NCBI GenBank assembly: GCA_021521415.1
Contig: JAIQDT010001645.1
Coordinates: 124,001-188,000, forward strand
Direction: 5' to 3'
DNA: 64,000 nucleotides
DNA from: Bidens hawaiensis
Lineage: Eukaryota; Streptophyta; Magnoliopsida; Asterales; Asteraceae
Shown: positions 47,220-57,695 of the stretch, piece after piece
Layout: each line of letters begins with the position of its first letter
How positions within the stretch are numbered: the first letter of the stretch is position 1
Program-made: the position numbers and the translations under genes
Notes under the pieces: model-generated
What the model saw: only the letters and a program-made list of their open reading frames with translations
The model's database searches: none
What the model was told of the DNA's origin: nothing

Positions 47220-48830
47220 TGATATACCGTTACTTATATATGTTTCCCATGATAATTTTATACCGTCTTCGATGATTTATGATTCATTTTCGCTTAGAAT
47301 TGATATATCACTAACTAAATGAAGTTTTGTAGGTCTCTGGTGCGATAAACAGTCAAAAAGGAGTTTAAACGAGTTAAAACGAAGAACCAGGACAAATGAG
47401 GGTTGAACCGGAATGAACCAGTAGAAGAACCGGACTAGAGGGACCTGGTCGCGTAACGCGACCAGGAGAAGGAACCTCGTCGCGTGACGCGACGAGGATA
47501 TATTGTGTCGCCGCGTAACGCGGCCAAACTCCTTTATCTCGTCGCGTGGCGCGACGAGCACCTTTTTCTGGAAGATTCTGACGTGTGGACGGGTTTTTAA
47601 AGCCTTAATCACTATTTAAACATCTTTAACTTAAAACCTAAGGAGAACCTGACACCAGCCGAATTAGAGAGTTTTTGGAGCCATCTTACGAGTCTTGTGG
47701 TGATTTTGAAGGCAAGAGAACATCCAGTGAAGAGCTAGACGTTTAAGATCGAATAATACGAGTTTTATCGCCTTTAATCTTTCTTTCTTCATTATTTCAC
47801 CATGTTTTCATTATTATTTGTTTTGTTTGATTTAGACTTTAAGATGCTAGGCTAGACTTCATGTCTACCTAGGTTTGATGAACATGTTTGAGACTTGATT
47901 CTTGCTTTGGATAATTGTTTGATTATGGATTTCATTATTTAATAGTAAAGACTTGGTTTTGTTTTCATGATGCGTATAAGTATTTATTATCTTGATTGAT
48001 TATTAACTATTGCTTCACATAGATCTTTTATCTTTTGATTGTGTTCTTTAGATTTAGGGTTTATGTTTAAATCATTACTTGGTGTTTTGATTATTGTGAT
48101 TAAATGGGCCCATTAGATCATAGAAGCTTGTTGATAGTTAGTTAGGGTTTTAAATGTTTCATGTGTCTTGGTCAATTGCATGCTAGGATAGTAGTGACAA
48201 TATTCTTGCTTATTGTGTTGATCCATGTTCATGATGTCATGTTAGCTTATCAAGTTATCTAGAGTTTTGTATTTCGTAAGATTGTTTGCTTTAGATACTA
48301 TTAATTAACCCTAATTGATGACTTTGCGGAAATCAATAATATTGATTGCTTAATAATCTAATAATTGTACTTTGGGATTTCATTTGATTCAGTCAAAGGT
48401 CTTTAGGGTTTGTTAGATGAATATGTTTAGAAATCAGTTTCCATAATCATGTTATTTGTCCATTGCTTGATGATTGTTGATACATGGGATTTTTACCTAG
48501 GTAGATTCCTTCTCTTATTGGTTTCGATCTTGTGTTTAATTGTTTGTTTCTCGTTTGCTTGTTTATTTACTTTCTTAGTTTAATATTAGTTTAAAATTAG
48601 TTTAAAATCCCCCTTTAAACATTAATAATAAATATTTGTGTCGTAAGTCGAGTCTAATTATTTAATTAACGTAATTTATAGAGTCTTGTGGGTTCGATAT
48701 TCCGGACTTACTTAGATTTAGTACAATTGACCGGTTCACTTGCCGGTGTTTTGTGTAGTTGAGTCTTAGGTCTAGTTTTTATTACTTGTTTAATTTAGTT
48801 GATATTTAATTGACTGTTTTTAGCACATCA
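47220..48830 (+). mobile_element. Long LTR of a Tat/Athila-like Ty3/gypsy element
   Basis: A 1611-bp LTR running from TGATATACCG, just after a purine tract (GAATAAGTGTGGGGA), to TTTAGCACATCA. The 3' part has the GTCTTGTGGGTTCGATATTCCGG...TTGACCGG phrasing that I associate with LTRs of plant Tat/Athila-type elements. That family assignment is from memory. The preceding purine tract means it is the 3' LTR. No internal coding region of this element is visible upstream, and no target-site duplication was found. It abuts an unrelated integrase pseudogene directly at 48831, so it inserted in, or was joined to, that element. Confidence 0.6.
47444..47558. repeat. Four consecutive GC-rich palindromes in the LTR
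   Basis: Four inverted repeats with the same theme occur within 115 bp: CCTGGTCGCGT-A-ACGCGACCAGG (47444-47466, perfect 11-bp arms), CCTCGTCGCGT-G-ACGCGACGAGG (47475-47497, perfect 11-bp arms), GCCGCGT-A-ACGCGGC (47510-47524), and CTCGTCGCG-TGG-CGCGACGAG (47538-47558). In RNA they would fold as four stable hairpins in a row. The surrounding DNA is AT-rich, so the cluster stands out. Its role, if any, is unknown. Confidence 0.85.
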
Positions 48831-48835
48831 GTAAG

Positions 48836-50224
48836 ATGTATGACGAGATGTCGTGTGGTGCCGAACTTCAACTTGAAACCAAACAAAATGGATTGCTTTA
48901 TTTCATCAATCGTTTATGGATTCCCGATCGTGACGATCTTCGCACATTCATCTTGGATGAAGCGCATAAGTCACGATACTCTGTTCATTCCGGTGCGGAT
49001 AAAATGTATGCCGATCTTCGTTCCAATTATTGGTGGCCCGAAATGAAGAAGGATATTGCGGCATATGTTTCCAAGTGTCTCACGTGTTCTAAGGTTAAAG
49101 CCGAGCATCAAAAACCTTTCGGTTTACTCGAGCAACCTCCGATTCCCGTTTGGAAGTGGGATGACATTGCTATGGATTTCATCACTAAACTTCCAACAAC
49201 CCGTTACCAACATGATAGTACTTGGGTAATCATCGATCGGTTAACCTAATCTACTCATTTCATCCCTATTCGTGAGAAAATTTTGGTCGAGCAACTTGCT
49301 AAGCTTTATGTCAAGAACATCGTTTGTCGTCACGGAGTACCTTTAACTATAATATCCGATCGTGATGGTCGTTTCATCTCACATTTTTGGAAATCCCTTC
49401 AAAAATCTTTGGGAACTCGATTAGACCTTAGCACCTCTTATCATCCTCAAACCGATGGTCAATCCGAGAGAACCATTCAGATTTTGGAGGATATGCTTAG
49501 ATCTTGTGTACTGGAATTTGGTGGAAATTGGGAGGAACATCTACCACTCATTGAGTTCTCGTATAATAATAGTTTCCATTCTAGCATTGGAACGGCTTCG
49601 TTCGAATCTCTTTATGGCCGCAAATGTCGTTTCCCGATATGTTGGAACGAAGTTGGTGAATCTCAAATAACTGGTCCCGAGATGGTTCAAGAAACATCTT
49701 ATAGAATTGCTCAAATCCATCAAAATCTTCTCGCCGCAAGAAGCCGACAAAAGAGTTATGCCGATAGACGTCGAAAGCCTCTCGAGTACGAAATTGGTGA
49801 TCAAGTCCTTCTCAAGGTATCTCCTTGGAAGGGAGTCGTTCGTTTTGGTAAAAGAGGAAAATTATCACCTCGATTTGTTGGTTCGTTCAAGATAATTGAT
49901 AGAGTTGGTAAAGTTGCTTACAAACTCGAACTTCCCGCTGAACTCTCTAATGTTCACCCGAATTTTAATGTATCCAATCTAAAGAAGTGTCTTGCCAAGG
50001 GTAATATCCATATACCTCTCGATGAAGTTCATATCGAGGAAACCATGCACGTTGTTGAAAAGCCGGTTGAAATTGTGGATCGTATGGATAAAGAAACGAA
50101 GCGTAGCCGAATTCCGTTAGTTAAAGTTCGTTGGGAATCTAAACGTGGTGCCACGGTTACTTGGGAACGTGAAGATCAAATGAAGACCAAATATCCTCAT
50201 CTCTTTGTTGCAGTTTCACCTTAA
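48836..50224 (+). pseudogene. Ty3/gypsy (Del/Tekay-like) integrase with one in-frame stop
   Basis: One frame runs from the end of RNase H into a full integrase. The zinc-binding residues are His44, His51, Cys81 and Cys84 of the first segment. The first catalytic Asp is in AMDFITKLP. A TAA at 49247-49249 follows IIDRLT, where a Lys codon is usual. The same frame then continues with the second Asp (IISDRDGRF) and, 35 residues further, the Glu ([10 protein letters not shown]), completing the D,D(35)E triad. The C-terminus has a chromodomain-like region ([43 protein letters not shown]) ending at TAA 50222-50224. The enzyme inserts element cDNA into chromosomes, and the chromodomain guides it to heterochromatin. 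The 5' portion is missing where the LTR at 47220-48830 abuts. A single stop suggests recent inactivation. Confidence 0.92.
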
Positions 50225-50257
50225 TTTCGGGACGAAATTTCCAAAAATAGGGAATAC

Positions 50258-50910
50258 TGTAACATTCGTTATTTTTGTTTTCGTTGTACCTGACCCGTAC
50301 TACAACTCAGGTCTTGAATTTATTAATAAAAGTTCATCTCATTTATTTGTCATATGTTACTTCCGTTGCAACTCGTTTATGTGTTTTAAGTACCAAGTTT
50401 TAGCATTTAGTTGCAACTTATCCAAACTACAGGGACTGTTATTGTCAGCAATCAAAACTATAAACTGCAGGGACCATTTTTGTCAAAACTGAAACTGTTG
50501 GGTCAGTCAGCAGCTGCAGCAGTTCGTTTCTACTCGTTTAAGCTCGTTTAACTCGATTTTCAGCTCGTTTAGTGCTTAATTTTCATCCTATTATCATTAT
50601 AATTCAAATTAAAGTTTCTAGAATATTACAAGATAGATTCCTATCCTAAAACATCAATATTTATCCTGAATTATTCAAGTTTTATCTCTAAATTGTGTTT
50701 TATCTCATTTATTTGAAGTTCAAAGATGGGGTTATCTCTAAAGTTGTGATAAACACGACCTAGATTCGTTTCCTATATAAACAAGACCTATAGTTCGTTC
50801 ATAACTTGCACCTAAACTCATAAATCCTCTCCATATTCCCGAATTTAAGATATTTCTCCAACTGTTCTTCAAGTTTGACTTTCAAGGTCAAACGAGTCTA
50901 GTCCTTAATT
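50258..50910 (+). mobile_element. LTR (3') of the integrase-bearing element, partial
   Basis: Thirty-three bases after the integrase stop the sequence reads TGTAACATTCG, a chromovirus-type LTR start, after CGGGACGAAATTTCC, as in related elements. U3 contains a TATA box (50774-50780). The LTR appears to be cut at 50910, where unrelated sequence starting TGTCACACCCCGCC begins. No second copy of this LTR is present, so its end cannot be verified. Confidence 0.65.
50774..50780 (+). promoter_or_regulatory. LTR TATA box
   Basis: CTATATAAAC in U3 of the partial LTR, about 515 bp from the LTR start; a plausible retroelement promoter. Confidence 0.5.
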
Positions 50911-51530
50911 GTCACACCCCGCCAAGGCAGATGCACGGGTGCGTGACGTCATGTATACCGTAAGCATATGATTATCGCAAACATAAATTTATATAGGATA
51001 CCAATTGTTCAAAGCGTTTACAAAACATGATATCTTCAAAATACATAGTAAGATTTCAAAACATTTTAAGTTATAACAATGAAATCCTTCAAAAAGTGGT
51101 ATCTTACGATGCATGTGAGGTCCCTACTTATATTCCATGACTTCGGTTTTAACCTGAAAAACATACTCGAAATCGTCAACATAATGTTGGTGAGTTCACA
51201 AGTTTTATAGTCGTAATGTAAAACGGTTTTCCAGGAAACAATAAAAAGGTTTACGTGCTCGTAATACGAAAACATTCTTGCTGAAAACGTTAGTAGGAAT
51301 TATTATCCACAATTAGAAATAAATTTTCATAAAAACATCACAAATATTCCAAAGACCATATTTAGAAAGCGTTTTCCCTTAATAATGACCAATAACAGTA
51401 ATAATATAGGGGTCGTAACCAGTAATCGTTTCCTAAAAGAAACTTCAGTATCAACAGTGATCTTGTGTATAAGTATGATTCAATCCTCATGGGTCTAGGT
51501 CTAGCTTGGACTACAATTATGTTATTATAT
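50911..51530. mobile_element. LTR-like sequence starting TGTCACACCCC
   Basis: The stretch starts TGTCACACCCCGCCAAGG, resembling the start of another chromovirus-type LTR, and interrupts the preceding LTR. It has no coding content; the minus-strand frames at 51066-51275 and 51362-51547 show no domain. It ends where the minus-strand integrase fragment begins. It may be the 3' flank of that minus-strand element or an independent insertion. Confidence 0.4.
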
Positions 51531-52923
51531 GAGCTTATATCCAACACTTGACCTATAAATCATATGAGCTTCATCTAAGATTCGACCTCTGAGATCTCCA
51601 TGGCGTGGAATCCACATACGGTCAAACCTAGTTTTAACACCATGTGTGTTTTCCATCAACTCGTCTTGCTGGCCATAAATTCTTTCTTTCTTTATTAACC
51701 TTTCGTCTACTAACACCTCTGACTGTATCTTGATGATTTCTTCAAAAAGACTTGAGTTCATAATCAACTGGTATAACTTCACTGTTGCAAGGACTTCCTC
51801 ATTCTTACGGCTTAACGCTTCGGCGACTACATCAGCTTTACCAGGGTAGTACTTAATATCGCAGTCGTAATCCTTTATCAATTATAACCATCTCCTCTGC
51901 CTCATGTTTAGCTCTTTCTGCTCGAAGAAGTACTTTAAACTTTTATGATCTGTATAGATAGTACACTTAGTACCGTATAGGTAATGCCTCCATATCTTTA
52001 AGGCATCCACTACTGCTGCTAGCTCTAAATCATGCTTCGGATAAGTACTCTCATGAACTTTCAACTCTCTAGACGCGTAAGCTATCACCTTTCCTCGTTG
52101 CATCAACACGCAACCTAACCCACAATGTGAAGCATCCGTACAAACAACCAAATCCTCGTCACCATCGGGTAAAGAAAGGATTGGAGCTTGCGTGAGTCTC
52201 TTCTTTAACTCCTGAAAAGCCTCTTCCTGAAACTTACCCCAACTGAACACTATCGACTTTCGGGTCATACTGGTCAACGGTGCGGCTATCTTGGAGAAAC
52301 CTTCGATGAATCTCCTATAGTAGCCAGCTAACCCTAGGAAGCTTCGTATATCAGTCGGATTCTGTGGAGTCTTCCAATTCGTTATAGCCTCAATCTTAGC
52401 TGGGTCCACGGTAATCCCTTCAGGATTGATCACGTGACCTAGAAATTGTACTTCTCGCAACCAGAACGCGTATTTCGAAAACTTAGCATACAACTTCTCT
52501 TTCTTCAGAGTCTCCAATACTTCCTTGATGTTCAACATGATCAGACTCGCTCTTTGAATAAATCAATATATTGTCGATGAAGACAGTAACTGACTTATCC
52601 AACATTGGCCGACACACCCTATTCATCGTGTCCATAAATGCTACAGGAGCATTTGTTAGACCGAATGAAATTACGAGGAACTCGTAGTGTCCATACCGCG
52701 TCCGAAACGCTATTTTAGGGATGTCTGCCTCTTTCACCTTCAACTGATGATAGCCTGATCTGAGATCTATTCGTGAGAACCAACTTGAACCTTGCAGTTG
52801 GTCAAATAGATCATCAATCCTTGGCAAATGATATCTATTCTTTACCGTAAGCTTATTCAACTCACGATAATCAATGCACATTCTCATACTTCCATCCTTT
52901 TTCTTCACGAACAACACCGGTGC
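51531..52923 (-). pseudogene. Ty3/gypsy RT-RNase H-integrase start, decayed (copy A')
   Basis: The minus strand encodes, in order: reverse transcriptase (52483-52917), with its YxDD box reading FIDN so the final Asp is Asn116 of this frame; a frameshift; then the connection and RNase H (51882-52538), with [12 protein letters not shown] and [10 protein letters not shown] carrying the usual acidic residues; an in-frame TAA at 51882-51884 after MRQRRWL; the end of RNase H (YDCDIKYYPGKADVV); and the start of integrase up to ILDEAH, where it breaks off. Two disabling lesions plus truncations at both ends make it inert. The part left of 51975 lies beyond the window in copy A. Confidence 0.92.
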
Positions 52924-53356
52924 TGAACATTCTCATTCTCATACTTTATAAAAACGTAAACTTTAAGATCAAAACGTACCTTTTCGTGTTTGTTTGGCTT
53001 AGTCACGGACCTTAGATCTTGTATTTATCTTGCGTATTGAAGGATCTATCAAGAATCTCGTTTGCTTGGCCTTGGATCTCACTCTCGCTCTCGGCCGTAT
53101 ATAGGTGTAAGTGTATGTGTGTGTTTTTGAGTGTGTAGAGATTAGGATGGAAATGAATGAGGGTTTAGGGTTTTAGGTTGGTTTAGGGGATATTTATATC
53201 CCTTAAAGCCCATGGACCTAAGGCCCATTCCCATTTAACCCACCTTAATTAATCTAAGTCCATGATCCGTTATTTACTCGATATTAATTAATAAATAATG
53301 CGAAATCCCTAAACGCAACTTTCTTTATTTAGCATCATAATATTCAGGATGTTACA
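52924..53356 (-). mobile_element. LTR of the minus-strand Ty3/gypsy element (copy A')
   Basis: Copy of 950-1376, 433 bp because of a longer GTGTAAGTGTAT run. Same TG...CA ends, and the same junctions with the reverse transcriptase on one side and LINE-derived repeat on the other. Confidence 0.7.
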
Positions 53357-54215
53357 CTAATGGGATTAGAAGAGAAGGGAGGGATACTAACGTTAATGTA
53401 AGATGAAGGTTTAATTTGTTTTAAAATAGGATTATAGGGGCAGAGGAAGGGATAATTTTGGTAGTAACATGTATCAAATTGGGGATTTAATCAAAACAAG
53501 AGTGCCGAGGGGGCTTCTAGTTATGGCTTTAATGCTTATCAAAAGGCTGATATTGATGTAGCTGGTACTATCTATGAGGGGGCTTCCTTTGAAGGTTGTG
53601 ATAATAGTAATGGTGTAAATGGATTACCTCTTAAAAGGGCAATATGGAGATATTGCGATTTTAAGAATGTGATATATCTCTAATTTTAAGAATGAGAATA
53701 AGCCAGAAACTTCTAATTCTAAGATTAATAATAATGTGAACATTAGTTGAGATAGGTTATTAGCTGTGTCGGGATAGAATCTAAAGTGTATGATATATTT
53801 ATAAGAGGTTTTGGATTAATAGCATTTTTCCAAATGTTTACTTATCTTAGGGGATTAAGCTTTCTAGAGTTGCAACTTTGACCTAAGAACATAATTATAG
53901 TTTCTCAAATGTCGTATGGATGAGAGCATGAATGTATATGTGAATAATATTACATCTTTTAAGGTTACCTATTTCCTATTGTATTTGGGGCTTGTGATTA
54001 AAGAAAGTAATGTGGTTTTGAATGCTTTGCCTAATTTGGGGGGTGAACATGGTAATATGGTAGGGTATAAGAAGAGAAATGTGACTACTAAGGATGCGTG
54101 AGTTGTTGCTAATAGAGGCAAGATTAAACAAAGATGTTAATAAGAAACTATTTAATGCTAAGGCTAAGGAGATTGGTAAATGCTTGGTTACTATGAAGGA
54201 GTTACCATCATTGAG
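53357..54215 (+). repeat. LINE-ORF1-derived monomer fragment (copy A')
   Basis: Copy of 1377-2235, with the TACTAACG landmark at 53384. It is nearly identical and has the same truncation point. Confidence 0.85.
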
Positions 54216-54706
54216 AAATTATTTAATTTGTTGTATGTGGGTGTTGCTGATTTATTTATTTTAATCCAGTGGCGTAACCCGTTATCTACCAAATTTGCAT
54301 CGATGTTGTAATGTGCGAGTTCGTTCGATACCAACCAAATTTCCGACGGTTCAGCGTCGCAACGCTCGATTTTTTATTAATAAGCTAATTTGTTGTGTTT
54401 TGGTGTTGATGAATTTATTTTTTTTGTTTAATTCCTATACTATGACCGATACCGAAAAAATTCGCATTCTGTCGCCAGGTAGAGGTTTTTTTTACTTTAT
54501 TACAAGTTAAACGTATATACAAATTTAGCCCCACGCAACACACAAGTAACGCTAACTAGTTATATCAATGGATCTTTGGTCCCAATAGAAAGAATAAAAC
54601 ATAAATGTCAGGAGAAATTAAATTATACTTAACTCTAGCATATATTAAAAGTTTTTCATAATGATTATTCATTAATCAACTTAAATTACATACGATAGTT
54701 TAATAA
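54216..54706. other. Non-coding stretch, no feature recognised (copy A')
   Basis: Copy of 2236-2726. No gene recognised. Confidence 0.5.
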
Positions 54707-55018
54707 TTAGTGACATGTTTTAGGATCTGGAATTGATACTCTACAAGCTTGTGAAACTTTTTTAGCGCCTGGCATTTGGAGATATTTTCCGAGTGAAGGG
54801 TCCTTCACATAGCCACAAAGGCTCGACTTTTGTGCATTGAGCTCTTGGCAACATGAGGAATCCGACGGTGGTGCTCGGTTACCAATTATAAAAGTTAGGC
54901 ACGGCGACAGTTTCGCCGGGTTGCAATCGACCGCCATACTGAGGTTCACATGCATCATAAGATTTGTCATAACTACAATCACCATTACCCAAAGAAAACT
55001 ATAAACCTTCATTTTCAA
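54707..55018 (-). CDS. Lipid-transfer protein, type 2, lacking Cys66 (copy A')
   Basis: A 103-residue open frame identical to the protein at 2727-3038 except for Pro52 to Ser and Cys66 to Ser. The second change turns the C-x-C motif (SCLCG) into SSLCG through a TGC to AGC substitution. In type-2 proteins the first Cys of C-x-C (the fifth conserved Cys) pairs with the first Cys, so one disulfide should be lost and another Cys left free. The signal peptide, the other seven cysteines and the TATA box are kept. The frame is open, so it may still be expressed, but the fold is probably weakened. It could be an early pseudogene, an allelic variant or a sequencing error. Confidence 0.85.
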   Translation of the reverse strand: MKMKVYSFLWVMVIVVMTNLMMHVNLSMAVDCNPAKLSPCLTFIIGNRAPPSDSSCCQELNAQKSSLCGYVKDPSLGKYLQMPGAKKVSQACRVSIPDPKTCH

Positions 55019-55090
55019 AACAAGAAAATATTGATGAGAGGAAATGATAATTTTATGTTATGGTATGAAATTAACTAAGTTTTTCAATGG

Positions 55091-55098
55091 TATTTATA
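55091..55098 (-). promoter_or_regulatory. TATA box of the second lipid-transfer gene
   Basis: TATAAATA on the minus strand, at the same distance from the ATG as in copy A. Confidence 0.65.
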
Positions 55099-56307
55099 GA
55101 CGCTGAAAATACAAGTATGTGAGATCTTGACCGTTTATTATTAGATCAACGGGGGCAAAAGAAAACAATTGATATAAGGGGAGGGTGTGGTCCCTACCAT
55201 ACCTAGCACTGACCTGGGTAGTTGGCATAATGATGGAGACTTATCTTTATTTGACATTGAGTAAATATAGAAAAATGGTATAGTTTAGAAGTAGAGTAAA
55301 TTGTTGTTAAAAAATAAAAAAAAAATATACCTAACACCATATTTTTCCATATCAACACCATATCATTTACCCTATTCCATTCATAATCCATCCGTAAACC
55401 AATGGTGGGGTCTTATGCCGCATCCAACTTAACTGATGCTACTTTTTTTTAAATAATTTAGAATGGCAGCTCACACAATTCTAACTTTACTTTTAGATTG
55501 GACCGTTTTTATAACCATGAGACTTGAACTCTTACTATTTTCAAATCAAAAAGTCTTATCAAACACCTTATTACCATTGGGCCAAAGGCCATTCGATGGT
55601 TATTTTTGAATAAAAATAAACGTAAACTCATTAAAGAATTTAGATTATATGTCACAAATAAAACAAAAATCACATAAATAAAATTAGTGTTTCATAAAAA
55701 AAATTAGGATGATCTTTAATTATTATCCTTGGTGCCATATGGGTAAACGTTGTATCATCTATCAAACGGTATTGGTGTTTAGCCATATTTAAAAGATTGA
55801 TCACATCAACTTTTCTTCAAGTGACGACTAACAAGGTTGTTCTAGATGACATTAAACCTCATAAATTTCACTCTCAAATCCCTCCTACCAGTTCAAGTTA
55901 AGCTTAGGTTGCTGCCACAGCCGGGTTTTAGAAACCAAATAAATTATAAAAAGAATTTAATTGTAACCAACAAGATATAAATAGTAATGTTCGTTATTAT
56001 AAAATTATATAATTTTTAATGGCTTTAAACAAATACATGATTCAATTTTCATAAAGATTTTATACAAATACAAAATTTTAAAAGTAAATAGTCCTTAGAT
56101 ATATTAATACTAAAAAAATTCAATTATAATCAAGGAGCAGATAATGTGTAACAAACTGTGTTGTTACCCTCTTTTGAATGTCAAAACTAATTCTATTGAG
56201 AAATGAAAACACCAACACTCTTAATATAATAAATAAAAATAATGATTGTGACATTTGGCACCTAATTAGATCATCCTTGTGTTACTTGGCACCTCTTTTG
56301 TTAACAA
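55099..56307. other. Upstream region of the second lipid-transfer gene
   Basis: Copy of 3119-4326, with small homopolymer changes. No coding region was found; the minus-strand frame at 55203-55391 exists only because of a 2-bp A-run change. Confidence 0.5.
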
Positions 56308-57695
56308 TCTATACTATATAATAAATAAATATTTTTAATGCCACATGACATCACACAAGATAATACCCTATAAAATTTTTCAACATCTCTCTCTTATTAA
56401 ATACATTTCTCATTCTTATTAAATAGTTTTATATTTATCTTTTTTCTTTTTAATTTATTATTTTCTCTTTCTAATAATTATTTTTTGATTCAAAAAATTT
56501 AATACTAACATATGTATGTTATGTAGTTTAATATAAATATATTGTATTAGTTGTTAATATTAAGCTTAAATAAGTAACGATTTTTATGTTGATTTAGATA
56601 AAATAATTAATTTTAATTTCAAAGAAATAAATTTCATTTTATGCTTGTTTTATGAAGATTAATAAAAGCAAAAGCCAATCATTAACGATGGTTGATTTGT
56701 TTTTGATACAACCTATTTTAACGCATGATAAGATATGTGTTTTATTATCTAAAGTTGAAAAAAAAATCGAAACTGCTAATTTTGATATGGATGTTAAAAT
56801 TACAAATAAAATTTTTGAGACTTTGAATTTTCAACAACTTTTTATTTCCATATCGTGTAATGTGTAATTTATTCTAACATATATTATATCTTTTGAACAT
56901 ATGTTTTGTGTTTCATGTTGTGTTATTATTTAAATAAATTTATTTATTTTAACTCGTGTTCTACATGGGTCTTAATGTCATATGTCATTACACATGAGAT
57001 GAGTGATCCTTACAAAATTTTCTCACATCTTTCTCATATTAAATATATTTTTCTTTTTCTTATTAATAGGTTTATATATTTTTTTTCTTCTATCTTTTTA
57101 ATCTATTATTTTCTCTTTTTCATAGTTATTTTTTATAACTATTTCATGGTTTAAAAAATTTAATACCAACATAAATATATTATTTAATTTTATATAAAAA
57201 AATATTTTGTATTAGTTATTAATATTAAACTTTTATAAGTAACGAATTTTCACGTTAAATTAGACAAAATAATTAATTTCAAATATCAAAGAAATAAATT
57301 TTTACTTTATGTTTGTTTTGCAATGAAAATTAATAAAAACTAAGGCATAAACGCTTTAGATGGTTTGTTTGTTTTTTTGGGCACATGTTTTAACACGTGA
57401 TCAGTTATGTGTTCCATTGTTATGTTTTCCATTATCTAGAGTTGAACCCAAAATTAAAGTGAAACTACTAATTTTAATATTTAATATTAATATGAAGGAT
57501 AAAGTTACAAATTAAATTAAAAAAATTGTATACAAAGAGATATTTAGAGATTTACATATTTTCAACTTTTAATTTCTGTATTATGTATTGTGTAATTTAT
57601 TTTACCATATTATATTTTTTATATGTTGAACATATTTTTTATATTTCACAATGTTATTTATTTTAACCTGTGTTCTACACGGGTACCTAACCTAG
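56308..57695 (+). mobile_element. Non-autonomous Helitron, internally dimeric (copy A')
   Basis: Copy of 4327-5714, with TC start, the 3' hairpin CCTGTGT-TCT-ACACGGG and the CTAG end before T. The insertion is at the same place, so it preceded the large duplication. Confidence 0.8.

Larger units (their letters stand above)
33932..47328. repeat. 13.4-kb tandem duplication, unit B2
   Basis: Second head-to-tail copy, 13397 bp. It matches unit B1 throughout, with offsets of 13370 at the left end, 13378 in the middle and about 13396 at the right. The shifts come from a templated insertion near 35934, an expanded TA microsatellite near 41530, and few other indels. Beyond 47328 the full LTR continues, so B2 keeps the original right flank while B1 keeps the original left flank. 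Confidence 0.93.

Noticed and set aside
47277..47612. A 111-residue minus-strand open frame
   Set aside because: It lies across the palindrome cluster of the LTR; its content follows from the CGTCGCG repeats and it has no domain.
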